NCBI GenBank assembly: GCA_018714345.1
Contig: DVNO01000018.1
Location: 1 to 46,255 of the forward strand
Length of the DNA stretch: 46,255 nucleotides
Direction: 5' to 3'
Source of the DNA: Candidatus Enterousia avicola
GTDB taxonomy: Bacteria; Pseudomonadota; Alphaproteobacteria; Rs-D84
Translations under genes and position numbers: made by a program
Shown here: in pieces, positions 27,642-37,292 of the stretch
How positions within the stretch are numbered: the first letter of the stretch is position 1
How the letters are laid out: the number at the start of each line of letters is the position of its first letter
The notes under the pieces: generated by a model
What the model saw: only the letters and a program-made list of their open reading frames with translations
Told to the model about the DNA's origin: nothing
Databases searched by the model: none

Positions 27642-28664
27642 TTAGAATGTTAATCGCATACCAACTGATAAGAAAGGCGTGTCAGTTGTTATTCCTAGCG
27701 ACATCCAACCGTCTACGTTTTCACTGTATTTATATCTAAACGATGCTATTGCCGTATGGTCCATATAATCGTCGACATCGCGATTCCATATTCCTGTATC
27801 AGAGAATATGTATGTCAACGACACGCTATAATTCAAGATATCGTAACTTATCCCAGTTCCAACAGCTAAACCATCTGAAACAGGACCAATTGGATTTTCG
27901 TCGTAAATTAATCTTGCAGTAAGTCCCCATATCCAACTATTGTACTGTAAATTCATGCCCCCAGAAAGCTGCGCACGCCAATCCGCATAAACACGCGGTG
28001 TATAAGAATCCGTGCTAAAACCATCAGGATGTGACATAAAAGATGCCCCAAAAGCATAAGCGGTTTTTACCTTTCCAGCCGGCTGTCTTATTTTTACTGC
28101 AGCATCTATCGTGTAATCATAATCGTCCGTTAGGCCCGCAACGGAAACGCCATACTGGGCGGAACCAATTGGCATCGTAGCCAGATTTAAACGCAACGCG
28201 CTACGCCCTGTCGTAATCGTAGTATCAGAGATGACAGGACCATTTGGATGAATTTTCTTATAAAACAGAGGCTTATCATTAACGCGCAAACCACCTACAT
28301 CTGGCAAACCTACCCCTAATTTTCGCGCTATGGAATCTGTAAAACCAAATTCCGCACGACCATGAGTTCTGTTCTGCCAATAAGAAAAAGCTTCACGCAT
28401 AAATTTGTCTTCATCAACAGCAGACGCATCAATAGAATAAACAAGTCCCAGTTTGTTTCCATCTGTAACCAGGTAATCCATTTCACCACGAACGCGCCAA
28501 TCGCCTACAAAGTCAGGTGTTTCAAAATCTGGTTCTAATATTCCTGCTGTACCGTAACCAGTCAACTTTAATCCAAACCGACCATTATCATACTGAATTG
28601 CATTCGCATGACTCGACATGCCCGCCATACAAGCAACAAATATTACAGGAAAATACTTTTTCAT
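27642..28664 (-). CDS. Porin-like outer-membrane beta-barrel protein
   Basis: Signal peptide, amphipathic strands, C-terminal Phe (LSVGMRLTF). Confidence 0.7.
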   Translation of the reverse strand: MKKYFPVIFVACMAGMSSHANAIQYDNGRFGLKLTGYGTAGILEPDFETPDFVGDWRVRGEMDYLVTDGNKLGLVYSIDASAVDEDKFMREAFSYWQNRTHGRAEFGFTDSIARKLGVGLPDVGGLRVNDKPLFYKKIHPNGPVISDTTITTGRSALRLNLATMPIGSAQYGVSVAGLTDDYDYTIDAAVKIRQPAGKVKTAYAFGASFMSHPDGFSTDSYTPRVYADWRAQLSGGMNLQYNSWIWGLTARLIYDENPIGPVSDGLAVGTGISYDILNYSVSLTYIFSDTGIWNRDVDDYMDHTAIASFRYKYSENVDGWMSLGITTDTPFLSVGMRLTF

Positions 28665-28667
28665 TTT

Positions 28668-29579
28668 TTATGATTCCTTGGCTTCTTTAAGTATTGCCTC
28701 GCGCAATTTGTTGTAGGCCCGCTCTTCTATCTGACGCACACGTTCACGCGATATACCATATTTCTGAGATAGTGATTCCAAAGTTGCAACAGGGTCTGAC
28801 AAACGACGTGCCCGTAATATCTCCCTGTCTCTTTCTGGTAACTTTTCAAGATTTTTTCGCAGTAAATCATAGCCGCGACGACGAAATTCCAATTGTTCCA
28901 TATCATCTTCAACGCTTCCACGTTCGTCTGGCATGTTAGATAATACATCTTTCGTTTCATCGTCTGAATGTACCGGCGCATTAAGCGACACATCCCGCGC
29001 CGAAAGACGCGTAGACATACGACGAACATCGTTTTCTGGCACATTTAAATATTCTGCAATCTGTTTTGTCTGGTCATCTGACAAACTTCCGTCCATTATT
29101 CCCAGCGCACGCTTTGCCCTGTTAAGATTAAAAAAGACCTTTTTCTGATTCGCAGAAGTACCTATTTTTACAATTGACCAATTATTTAAAATCGTTTCGT
29201 ATATTTCCGCTTTTATCCAAAACATTGCGTATGTGGAAAACCTAAAACCTTTTTCTGGGTCAAACTTTTGCAACGCTTGCATCAACCCCATGTTACCACT
29301 AGCAATTAACTCCGCAAAAGGCACCCCATAATTACGAAAATCGTACGCAACGGATACGACCATTCGTAAGTGACTTGCAACCAATTTTTCCGCAGCATTT
29401 TTATCTTTGTCTTTTACCCATTTAGTTGCAAATTCATACTCTTCTTCCGCCGACAAAATCGGGAATTTCTGTATATTTTGAATGTACTGAGCCAAACTGG
29501 TTTCGTCATTTACGCCACGCGCAGCAACCAGGCTTTGATTTTGTACGACAGGTAAAGCGTTCTTGATTTGCTTTTTCAT
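28668..29579 (-). CDS. rpoH: RNA polymerase sigma-32 factor
   Basis: LVASHLRMVVSVAYDFRNYGVPFAELIASGNMGLMQALQKFDPEKGFRFSTYAMFWIKAEI and RpoH-box-like NWSIVKIGTSANQKKVFFNL. Confidence 0.93.
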   Translation of the reverse strand: MKKQIKNALPVVQNQSLVAARGVNDETSLAQYIQNIQKFPILSAEEEYEFATKWVKDKDKNAAEKLVASHLRMVVSVAYDFRNYGVPFAELIASGNMGLMQALQKFDPEKGFRFSTYAMFWIKAEIYETILNNWSIVKIGTSANQKKVFFNLNRAKRALGIMDGSLSDDQTKQIAEYLNVPENDVRRMSTRLSARDVSLNAPVHSDDETKDVLSNMPDERGSVEDDMEQLEFRRRGYDLLRKNLEKLPERDREILRARRLSDPVATLESLSQKYGISRERVRQIEERAYNKLREAILKEAKES

Positions 29580-29643
29580 AACTTTTATAGTATAGCAATA
29601 AAATAAGATTTATCAAGCCACCATAATACAGGAGATTTTTCAA

Positions 29644-30294
29644 ATGGCATCCTTATTGGAAAGAAATAAAAAATTAAAACCAGCAAAAAAAACTCGCGAA
29701 GACTATGCAGAAGACGCTTTGTATCGCGAAGTATGGGAAGAAGTTAATAACGAAAAGACTCAGGCTTTCATTAAGAAACATTACCGCTATATACTTGCCG
29801 GTGCGTTGGCTATAATGATAGTCGCAACAGCCATAGTAATAGGGGTGCGGACTCATCGTGCGCACAAGATTGCTATCGCAGAGAATTATGAAATTGCTGT
29901 TCAAAAGCTGGATCCGAATATGTTAGCGTCTGTATCAGAAAACGCCAGCGGTGCAACTTCTGATTTAGCTTTATTCCAGGCATATTTGTTGGACAACGAT
30001 ATAGAAAAACTGGAAAAGCTTGCTAATGACGGTTATTCGAAAGATTTTCGTGACCTTGCAAGATTGCACATAGTTGCTATTCGTGGTGACGATATGACGG
30101 CAAAAGACGTAGAAGAATACCTTGATTCTTTGGATACAAAAAGATCACCTTATTATTACACTAGCCGTCTGGTTGTTGCACAGAAATATTTATCCGAAGG
30201 CGATAAAAGCTCTGCGAATAAATGGCTGGATGTAATCATAAATGATGATGAAGCACCAGCAATGATTTCTGCTAATGCACAAGCGCTGAGATAA
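29644..30294 (+). CDS. YfgM/tetratricopeptide-like membrane protein
   Basis: Single N-terminal TM helix, helical periplasmic domain, upstream of bamB-like and der as in yfgM-bamB-der. Confidence 0.65.
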   Translation: MASLLERNKKLKPAKKTREDYAEDALYREVWEEVNNEKTQAFIKKHYRYILAGALAIMIVATAIVIGVRTHRAHKIAIAENYEIAVQKLDPNMLASVSENASGATSDLALFQAYLLDNDIEKLEKLANDGYSKDFRDLARLHIVAIRGDDMTAKDVEEYLDSLDTKRSPYYYTSRLVVAQKYLSEGDKSSANKWLDVIINDDEAPAMISANAQALR

Positions 30295-30314
30295 AGTTAA
30301 GGTTGATAAGAAAT

Positions 30315-31043
30315 ATGCGAAAAATAGCTAGTACTTTTTGTTGTATATTGATGCTTTGTGGGTGTGCGGAACATGACCCGATATTACCAGGAAAACGCAC
30401 CCCGGTTTTTGATACGCAAAAGATAACTATTTTGAATACAAGTATTCAAAATCTTCCTGACAAACTAGCAGATGAAAAAATTGAAGATTGTCCGTATACT
30501 CAAGACTCATCAAATATCATTCGTGATGGGGACAGAAAGATATTCAGTGGGTTCCCGACAAATAACGCTGTGGCCAGCAATCAGAAACCTGTTTGCAAAA
30601 GCGGGTATGTCTATGCGGGGCTAACGACTGGCGAAGTGGTAAAAATAGCCCCCAAAAGCAAAAAAATCATGTGGATTGCTGACGTTTTCCGCAAAAGCAA
30701 CTTAACGGGTGGCGCTTCTATTGTTGATATTGTTTCACCACTGGTTGTAAAGGATGGTTATGTTTATGCATGTGGTCTTGGTGATGCTTTTTGCCGTATA
30801 AATACCATTTCAGGGGCAAAAGATTGGTGCATTGAAATTTCTTCGGCGGTGCCTTTCATATTAGTAAATAACGTCGCTTTTGTAACTGGGACTGACAACT
30901 ACCTATATGCAGTAAACATCAAAGACGGTTCCGTTTATTGGCGTTGTGAAATAGAAAAACAGGTTGCGCCTGTTTATGATAATAAAGTAATAACCGTAGG
31001 CAAGCTAAAAATAAATGCAGAAAACGGTGAAGTAATAAAATAA
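30315..31043 (+). CDS. BamB-like PQQ-repeat lipoprotein, short form
   Basis: ORF 30303-31043; lipobox ILMLCGC; about four PQQ-like blades (GYVYAGLTTGEVVKI, GYVYACGLGDAFCRI, VAFVTGTDNYLYAVNIKDGSVYW, KVITVGKLKINAENGEV). Confidence 0.65.
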   Translation: MRKIASTFCCILMLCGCAEHDPILPGKRTPVFDTQKITILNTSIQNLPDKLADEKIEDCPYTQDSSNIIRDGDRKIFSGFPTNNAVASNQKPVCKSGYVYAGLTTGEVVKIAPKSKKIMWIADVFRKSNLTGGASIVDIVSPLVVKDGYVYACGLGDAFCRINTISGAKDWCIEISSAVPFILVNNVAFVTGTDNYLYAVNIKDGSVYWRCEIEKQVAPVYDNKVITVGKLKINAENGEVIK

Positions 31044-31068
31044 AAAAACACGTTTTACGTGTTTTTTT
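31042..31068 (+). terminator. Rho-independent terminator
   Basis: AAAAAAACACG-TTTTA-CGTGTTTTTTT right after the bamB-like stop. Confidence 0.7.
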
Positions 31069-31091
31069 ATTTGACTAAACCCAATTAGTTT

Positions 31092-31688
31092 TTACAGCAA
31101 GCATGCTAATGTTGCACTAGAATTTTTCAACATAAACCAACCTATTCTGTAATCTGTTGTATAAACGGTTATTAAAAATAAAGCCAATATTGATATCACA
31201 ATTATCACATTACTGCGCTTACCCCGCATGCAATACAACGCAATATTATAAAACAGGAACAGAACATAAGCATCAACGATAAGACTGATTATCCACATTG
31301 ATGTGCAATTAAATGCTAACGCGTTCAAGACCAAAACAACAGGGTAAACAAAGAAGACAGATGCCAAACCCTTTATGGCGATCTCCCAATCTCTTTCGCC
31401 CCCCGTAATTTCGGATACAAGCATCATCAAACCGCCAAACACGAATAATAAGGCAACGGCTAACACAGGCACAATTATCAAAGCGGTAAATACTGCCCCT
31501 ATGGTTATAGTAGCGCCACCCAATAGACGCAGCAGTAATACCAAGCAGCCCCCAAGCAAACCATATATGAAAGCCTTTAACATGGCTTCTTCCATATTAC
31601 CATCGGCCACGATTTTCGTAAAATAACGCTTTGGGTTTATTATGAGGTCTTTTATATGTTTCAAACCTTTTTTTATTTTATTCATCAT
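31092..31688 (-). CDS. Yip1-family integral membrane protein
   Basis: IINPKRYFTKI start, multiple TM helices. Confidence 0.6.
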   Translation of the reverse strand: MMNKIKKGLKHIKDLIINPKRYFTKIVADGNMEEAMLKAFIYGLLGGCLVLLLRLLGGATITIGAVFTALIIVPVLAVALLFVFGGLMMLVSEITGGERDWEIAIKGLASVFFVYPVVLVLNALAFNCTSMWIISLIVDAYVLFLFYNIALYCMRGKRSNVIIVISILALFLITVYTTDYRIGWFMLKNSSATLACLL

Positions 31689-31742
31689 TTTTCACCCCCA
31701 ATTTGATTATTTATATTTTTGCTTTATAATGAAAAAAAATCA

Positions 31743-33095
31743 ATGGAAAAAGTTATGTTAAAATTAGCTATTGCAGGTCGCCCAAATACGGGCAAATCGA
31801 CATTATTTAATGCGCTGACTGGCACAAGAGATGCCCTTGTTCATGATAGACCCGGCGTTACAAGAGACACTGTTAGTGGTCAAATGCGTGATAGAGCATG
31901 GACTGTTGCAGATACCGCAGGTCTAGAAAACGCTAAAAGTGGTATTGCAGCAGATTCTACCACTATGGCATTAGATGCAATTGCAAAAGCAGATGCGGTT
32001 CTGTTCGTTGTTGACGGCAGAACCGGCCTAACGCCTGCAGATATTGATTGGGCAAGATTGGTACGTCGCAAAACGAAAGCCCCCGTTTTATTGTTGGTAA
32101 ATAAATCTGAGTCTGGTAAACGTATGGCAGATGTTCACGAATTTTATAAGCTTGGTTTCGGTCAACCTATACTGATATCGGCCGAGCATAAAACTGGTTT
32201 TGATAACATATATGAATTCTTAGATAAAATTGCACCAAATGCGATTGAAAAAGAAGATTCTGCTGCTGTACCACAGAAATTAAAAATAGCCATTATGGGG
32301 CAACCTAACGTTGGGAAATCAACGCTTGTTAATAAAATACTGGGGGAAAAACGTCAAATTGTAATGGATGCCCCTGGCATAACGCGTGATACTGTAAAAA
32401 TACCAACAAATTTCTATGGTCGAAACATTGTCTTAATGGATACGGCTGGACTTCGTCGTAAAGCTGGGGTAAAAGACGATGTAGAAACGCTGTCTGCTAT
32501 AAAGTCTTTAGATGCCATAGAAAAATCAGATGTCGTTATATTAGTCGTTGATGCAACTAAGAATATTGAAAATCAAGCACTTGGAATCGCTGCCCGTGTT
32601 TATGACGCGGGGAAAATCTTGTGCGTTGCCTTGAATAAGTGGGACTTAGTTGAACCAGAAATTCGCGACGAAAAATTATTAAAACTGAAACATCAGTTTA
32701 CTAATTCGTTTCACCAAATAATTAAACCGTTAATTTTGGCAATATCTGCGGAAACGGGGACAGGCGTCAACAATATGTTTCGCAGAATTTATGAGCAATG
32801 GGATATATCTAATACAGATGCCCCAACCAGTCTGATAAATAGAATTATAGAAAAACTTGTTTCTGATAGACAACCGCCTATGTCCCGCTTAAAAAGACCG
32901 ATGAAAATAAAGTTTGCAAGACAAACCGGTCGTCATCCGATTAAAATAACTATAAATGTGGGTGGCGCATCTGATATACCTGAATCTTATACACGGTATC
33001 TAAGACGAGGTATTGCAACGGCGCTTCATTGGGAGCACTTGCCCATAACCATAGAATATAAAAAAGACGAAAACCCGTTTGAAGATAAAAAATAA
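31743..33095 (+). CDS. der: GTPase Der (EngA), tandem GTPase domains
   Basis: Two G domains (GRPNTGKSTLFNALTG, GQPNVGKSTLVNKILG), NKSE and NKWD, C-terminal KH-like domain; start could be 31743 or 31755. Confidence 0.96.
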   Translation: MEKVMLKLAIAGRPNTGKSTLFNALTGTRDALVHDRPGVTRDTVSGQMRDRAWTVADTAGLENAKSGIAADSTTMALDAIAKADAVLFVVDGRTGLTPADIDWARLVRRKTKAPVLLLVNKSESGKRMADVHEFYKLGFGQPILISAEHKTGFDNIYEFLDKIAPNAIEKEDSAAVPQKLKIAIMGQPNVGKSTLVNKILGEKRQIVMDAPGITRDTVKIPTNFYGRNIVLMDTAGLRRKAGVKDDVETLSAIKSLDAIEKSDVVILVVDATKNIENQALGIAARVYDAGKILCVALNKWDLVEPEIRDEKLLKLKHQFTNSFHQIIKPLILAISAETGTGVNNMFRRIYEQWDISNTDAPTSLINRIIEKLVSDRQPPMSRLKRPMKIKFARQTGRHPIKITINVGGASDIPESYTRYLRRGIATALHWEHLPITIEYKKDENPFEDKK

Positions 33096-33121
33096 AAAAG
33101 TCGGTTAAAACCGGCTTTTTT
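33095..33121. terminator. Bidirectional terminator
   Basis: AAAAAAGTCGGTT-AA-AACCGGCTTTTTT between convergent der and infB. Confidence 0.7.
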
Positions 33122-33131
33122 ATTTGAAGGT

Positions 33132-35528
33132 TTATAATTTTGCCCTTACCTCTTCTACTTCATAGCATTCGACGCGATCGCCTTCTTTTAAGTCATTATA
33201 TTTATCAAATGACATACCAAATTCTACGCCGGCACCAGAGACTTCTTTAACTTCGTTCTTTTCACGACGTAGCTCGCCAATCTTTCCGTCATAAATAACT
33301 ATATTATTACGTAACAGACGGACAAAAGCATCTTTCTTTATTACCCCTTCACTTACGCGACAACCAGCAACTCGAATGCCCTTGCCAACTGTAAACAATT
33401 GAATAACGTCAGCATAACCAATGAAGTTTTCCTTTCTTTCTGGTGCTAGCTTACCAGACAAAATTTCTTTGATTTCATCGGTAATGCGATAAACCACACT
33501 GTGGTAACGAATATCAACACCAGATGCACGTGCCATATCACGAACCATAGAATCCGCACGAACGTTAAAGGCAACGACTATTGCACCAGAAGCCGCAGCA
33601 AGACGTATATCACCTTCTGTAATCTGACCGACGCCAGAAGATAATACCTCTACCCCGACTTTATCAGTATTGATTTCTTTTAGCATATCACTAATAGCTT
33701 CTACACTACCTTGAACATCAGCACGTAAAACAATTGGCAATATTAATTTCTTGTTAGCATCACGCTTTGCAAACAATTCTTGCAGAGAAGAACGCTTTAC
33801 CGCATTCGCTTTATCCTTTGCCTTTTGAACACGATAATTTGCAACTTCACGTGTTTGTGCCTCGGTTTCCATGACGTGCAATTCATCACCCGCACTTGGG
33901 ACAGCATTCAGTCCAAGCACTACCGCAGGTTGCCCTGGTTTTACCGATTTTACTCGTTCACCAGCGGAATTAATTAAACCGCGAACACGTCCAAATGTTT
34001 CACCAACAACAAACACTTCGCCTATTTTCAGCGTCCCTTGACGCATCAAAACCGTTGCAGTTGCACCAAGGCCACGTTCCATTTTTGCTTCTACTACATA
34101 AGCAACCGCCGGCATGTCTGGATCCGCTTTCAAATCCATTATACCTGCCTGTAATAAAATGGCTTCTTCTAACTTCTCTAACCCTATATGTTTCGTTGCA
34201 GAAATCTCGACACATTGAACATCACCACCTAATTCCTCGACCTGCACTTCTTGTTGCAGCAAATCTGTCTTTACACGCTGTGGGTCTGCATCAGGTAAAT
34301 CAATCTTATTTATCGCAACAATAAACGGTACTTTCGCAGCACGAATATGATTTATAGCCTCTATCGTTTGCGGCATTATAGAATCATTCGCAGCAACAAC
34401 CAATACTACAATATCTGCTATTTGTGCACCACGCGCACGCATTGCAGTAAACGTTTCGTGACCAGGCGTATCCAAAAACGTTATCATTGCACCTGATTTC
34501 GTCTTCACTTCATACGCAGAAATGTGTTGTGTAATACCACCGGCTTCCCTTGCAGCAACATTCGCATGACGAAAAGCATCCAATAAAGAAGTCTTACCAT
34601 GGTCAACGTGCCCAACAACCGTTACAACAGGCGGTCTGGACTGCAAATGTGCAGGGTCAGGTTGACGCTCTAACTGGTCAGCATAAGGTTTAACATCAAC
34701 ACGCTTTACCTTCGCACCGAACTCGCCAGCAATAAGCTCTGCAGTATCTGCATCAATAGATTGATTCTGGGAAACCATCATTCCCATATCCATCAATTTT
34801 TTGATTACATTACCTACTTTCTCTGCCATAGCAGCAGCCAAGTCTTTTACCGTTATAGTATCCCCAAGGGTAACAACATGTTCCACCTTCTGTGGTGCGG
34901 TAAATACAGCCCTGGCCTTTTCACGAAAACGCTTTAAAGAAGCTTCTGACCGGCGTCTGTTCGCACCGCGTAACCCTATCTCGTCATCATCATCACCGTC
35001 ACCCCCGATAACAATATCATGCAATGATATTTTCCCGGTCTTTTTAAATTCTTTTTTAGAATTCGCGTACTTAGACGGCTTCATCATATCTGCGTCTTCA
35101 TCATCTCTGTTCTGTCTGGATTTCTGCGAAGATGAAGAAAATTGCTTCTTTGGTGATGAAGTGTTCTTTTCAGCAGGTGCTTCCTGTGTTTCTTCTGTGG
35201 CGACATTTTCACGGGCAGCTAACTGTTCCTTAACCTGTTCGTACTCTTTGTTTTCACGAGCTATTTCAGCTTCGCGAGCGGCACGCTGAGCAGCCTCTTC
35301 TGCGGCACGCTTTTGACGTTCTTCCTCGCGCGCTTTGGCCGCAGCCAATACAGCACGCAATTTTTCATCAGCCGCATTTTTTGGCGTTGCAGGCGCTTTC
35401 GGTTCTTCCCGCAGTTCCTTGCTGCCAGGTGCAACAACGCGACGACGGCGTTCTACAAACACCGAGTCACCTTTTTTGCTCTGCACTGCGTCTATAGTTA
35501 CAGATTTTCCAAGTGTTAATGTCGCCAT
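33132..35528 (-). CDS. infB: Translation initiation factor IF-2
   Basis: GHVDHGKTSLLDA, DTPGHETF, NKID motifs; charged N-terminal region. Confidence 0.97.
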   Translation of the reverse strand: MATLTLGKSVTIDAVQSKKGDSVFVERRRRVVAPGSKELREEPKAPATPKNAADEKLRAVLAAAKAREEERQKRAAEEAAQRAAREAEIARENKEYEQVKEQLAARENVATEETQEAPAEKNTSSPKKQFSSSSQKSRQNRDDEDADMMKPSKYANSKKEFKKTGKISLHDIVIGGDGDDDDEIGLRGANRRRSEASLKRFREKARAVFTAPQKVEHVVTLGDTITVKDLAAAMAEKVGNVIKKLMDMGMMVSQNQSIDADTAELIAGEFGAKVKRVDVKPYADQLERQPDPAHLQSRPPVVTVVGHVDHGKTSLLDAFRHANVAAREAGGITQHISAYEVKTKSGAMITFLDTPGHETFTAMRARGAQIADIVVLVVAANDSIMPQTIEAINHIRAAKVPFIVAINKIDLPDADPQRVKTDLLQQEVQVEELGGDVQCVEISATKHIGLEKLEEAILLQAGIMDLKADPDMPAVAYVVEAKMERGLGATATVLMRQGTLKIGEVFVVGETFGRVRGLINSAGERVKSVKPGQPAVVLGLNAVPSAGDELHVMETEAQTREVANYRVQKAKDKANAVKRSSLQELFAKRDANKKLILPIVLRADVQGSVEAISDMLKEINTDKVGVEVLSSGVGQITEGDIRLAAASGAIVVAFNVRADSMVRDMARASGVDIRYHSVVYRITDEIKEILSGKLAPERKENFIGYADVIQLFTVGKGIRVAGCRVSEGVIKKDAFVRLLRNNIVIYDGKIGELRREKNEVKEVSGAGVEFGMSFDKYNDLKEGDRVECYEVEEVRAKL

Positions 35529-35548
35529 AAAACATACTCCGTTAATTT

Positions 35549-37090
35549 TTACTCTTCACCCTGTGTGATCCCATAAGCCAGTTCACGAGCCTTCATTATT
35601 ACTCGACCCGCTAAACGTTGACTCATCGTATCTTCACCTAAAATTTCTATCAGCTCATCCGTCGACAAATCAGCCAAGTCTTCCAAAGATTTTATACCTG
35701 CTTTACCTAACTCCATTATAATCGGACGCTTGATAAAGTCAAAGTTCAATAAGTCATCTTGCATACCCAATTTGTGACCTTCTTCTTTGTACTCTTCTTC
35801 CTTGCGAGATAAATATGCTTTCGCACGATTCTGCAATTCTGTGGCCAACTCTGCATTGAAACCTTCAATGCTTTGCAGTTCGCTAACGTCAACAAATGCT
35901 ATTTCTTCTATCGTTCTGAAGCCTTCAGTTATCAATAAGTGCGCCAACATTTCATCAACATCTAACGCCCCAATGAACAATTCTGTCTTTTCTTTTACTT
36001 CTTTTGCACGACGTTCTTGTTCTTCTGCCTCGTTCATAACATCAATATTCCAACCAGTTAGCTGAGATGCTAAACGGACATTCTGACCACGACGCCCAAT
36101 CGCCAAAGACTGCTGATCTTCATTAACAACAACTGCTGCACTACGCGTGTCTTCATCAACAATGATTTTTGCGACTTTTGCTGGCTGCATAGCATTAACA
36201 ATAAATACAGCTGGATCTTCTGAATACAAAATCACATCAATCTTTTCACCATGGCATTCATTTATAACAGGTTGAATACGGGTCCCCTTAATACCAACTG
36301 TCATACCAACCGCATCAATAGATGGATCTTGTGTTTCTACTGCTATTTTGGCGTGACTGCCTGGTGCGCGGGCAACAGATTTAATTTTGATTATGCCTTC
36401 ATAGATTTCTGGTACTTCCTGAACGAATAATTTTTCCATAAACATAGGATGTGTACGTGTTAAAAATATCTGCGGACCAGAATTAGAACGCGCAACGTCC
36501 ATTATCAAAGCACGAACCCTGTCACCGACCGCTAAACGTTCACCAGGTATCAATTCTGTGCTTTTGATATAACCTTCTGCCTTGCCATTTATATCAACAA
36601 AAACATTACCAAATTCAATACGCTTTACTACGCCACTGACAATATCACCTATATTGTCTTTGAATTCTTCATATTGACGTCCCTTTTCTGCGTCACGTAC
36701 GCGTGCAGTCATAATCTGTTTTGCAGTTTGAAACGCCATACGACCAAATTCTGGTTCTGGTAGTGGGTCTTCTACAACATCACCTACTTTCGCATCTTTT
36801 GAATACTTCTTTGCTTTTTCAACAGTTAACATCGTGTTTGCATCGTATTCATCACCCTTTGATTCCGGAGACTCTATAACCTCAAACAAACGCTTTACAT
36901 GTATTGAACCATTCTTACGATCAATTTCAGCCGTTATATTAAATTCTTCACCGTATTTATGTTTCGCAATTTTTGCAATGGCTGCCTCTAACGACTCTAT
37001 AACAATTTCACGATCAATCTGCTTTTCTTGTGCCAAAGAATCAATTGCTAGCAACAAATCTTGACGTGGCATAGAAACAAAAGACATCAT
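35549..37090 (-). CDS. nusA: Transcription termination/antitermination factor NusA
   Basis: NusA N-terminal, S1 and KH domains (GIKGTRIQPVINECHGEKIDVI, AIGRRGQNVRLASQLTGW); start at 37090 or 37087 after GGAG; ORF track extends to 37228 through a hairpin. Confidence 0.95.
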   Translation of the reverse strand: MMSFVSMPRQDLLLAIDSLAQEKQIDREIVIESLEAAIAKIAKHKYGEEFNITAEIDRKNGSIHVKRLFEVIESPESKGDEYDANTMLTVEKAKKYSKDAKVGDVVEDPLPEPEFGRMAFQTAKQIMTARVRDAEKGRQYEEFKDNIGDIVSGVVKRIEFGNVFVDINGKAEGYIKSTELIPGERLAVGDRVRALIMDVARSNSGPQIFLTRTHPMFMEKLFVQEVPEIYEGIIKIKSVARAPGSHAKIAVETQDPSIDAVGMTVGIKGTRIQPVINECHGEKIDVILYSEDPAVFIVNAMQPAKVAKIIVDEDTRSAAVVVNEDQQSLAIGRRGQNVRLASQLTGWNIDVMNEAEEQERRAKEVKEKTELFIGALDVDEMLAHLLITEGFRTIEEIAFVDVSELQSIEGFNAELATELQNRAKAYLSRKEEEYKEEGHKLGMQDDLLNFDFIKRPIIMELGKAGIKSLEDLADLSTDELIEILGEDTMSQRLAGRVIMKARELAYGITQGEE

Positions 37091-37126
37091 TTTCTCCTTC
37101 GTTTTGTTTTTTATGTCTCTTACTAA

Positions 37127-37154
37127 AAGAGCGGGGTTTTTCAACCCCGCTCTT
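37127..37154 (-). promoter_or_regulatory. Putative attenuator hairpin in the nusA leader
   Basis: Minus strand AAGAGCGGGGTT-GAAA-AACCCCGCTCTT (12-bp perfect stem) followed by TTAG, about 37 nt upstream of the nusA start. Confidence 0.6.
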
Positions 37155-37292
37155 AAAAAACTTTTAAGAACGTACTTATTATATACCATCGAATCGAAAA
37201 AAATCAAGAATTTTCTAATTAATACCATTTAAACTGCGCAAATTCATAAATATGATTTGACGGTTTTGCTTTTGGGCTTTATACTGCGAAAT

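Noticed and set aside
34801-35289. 162-aa + strand ORF
   Set aside because: Antisense to the low-complexity region of infB; no recognisable domain.
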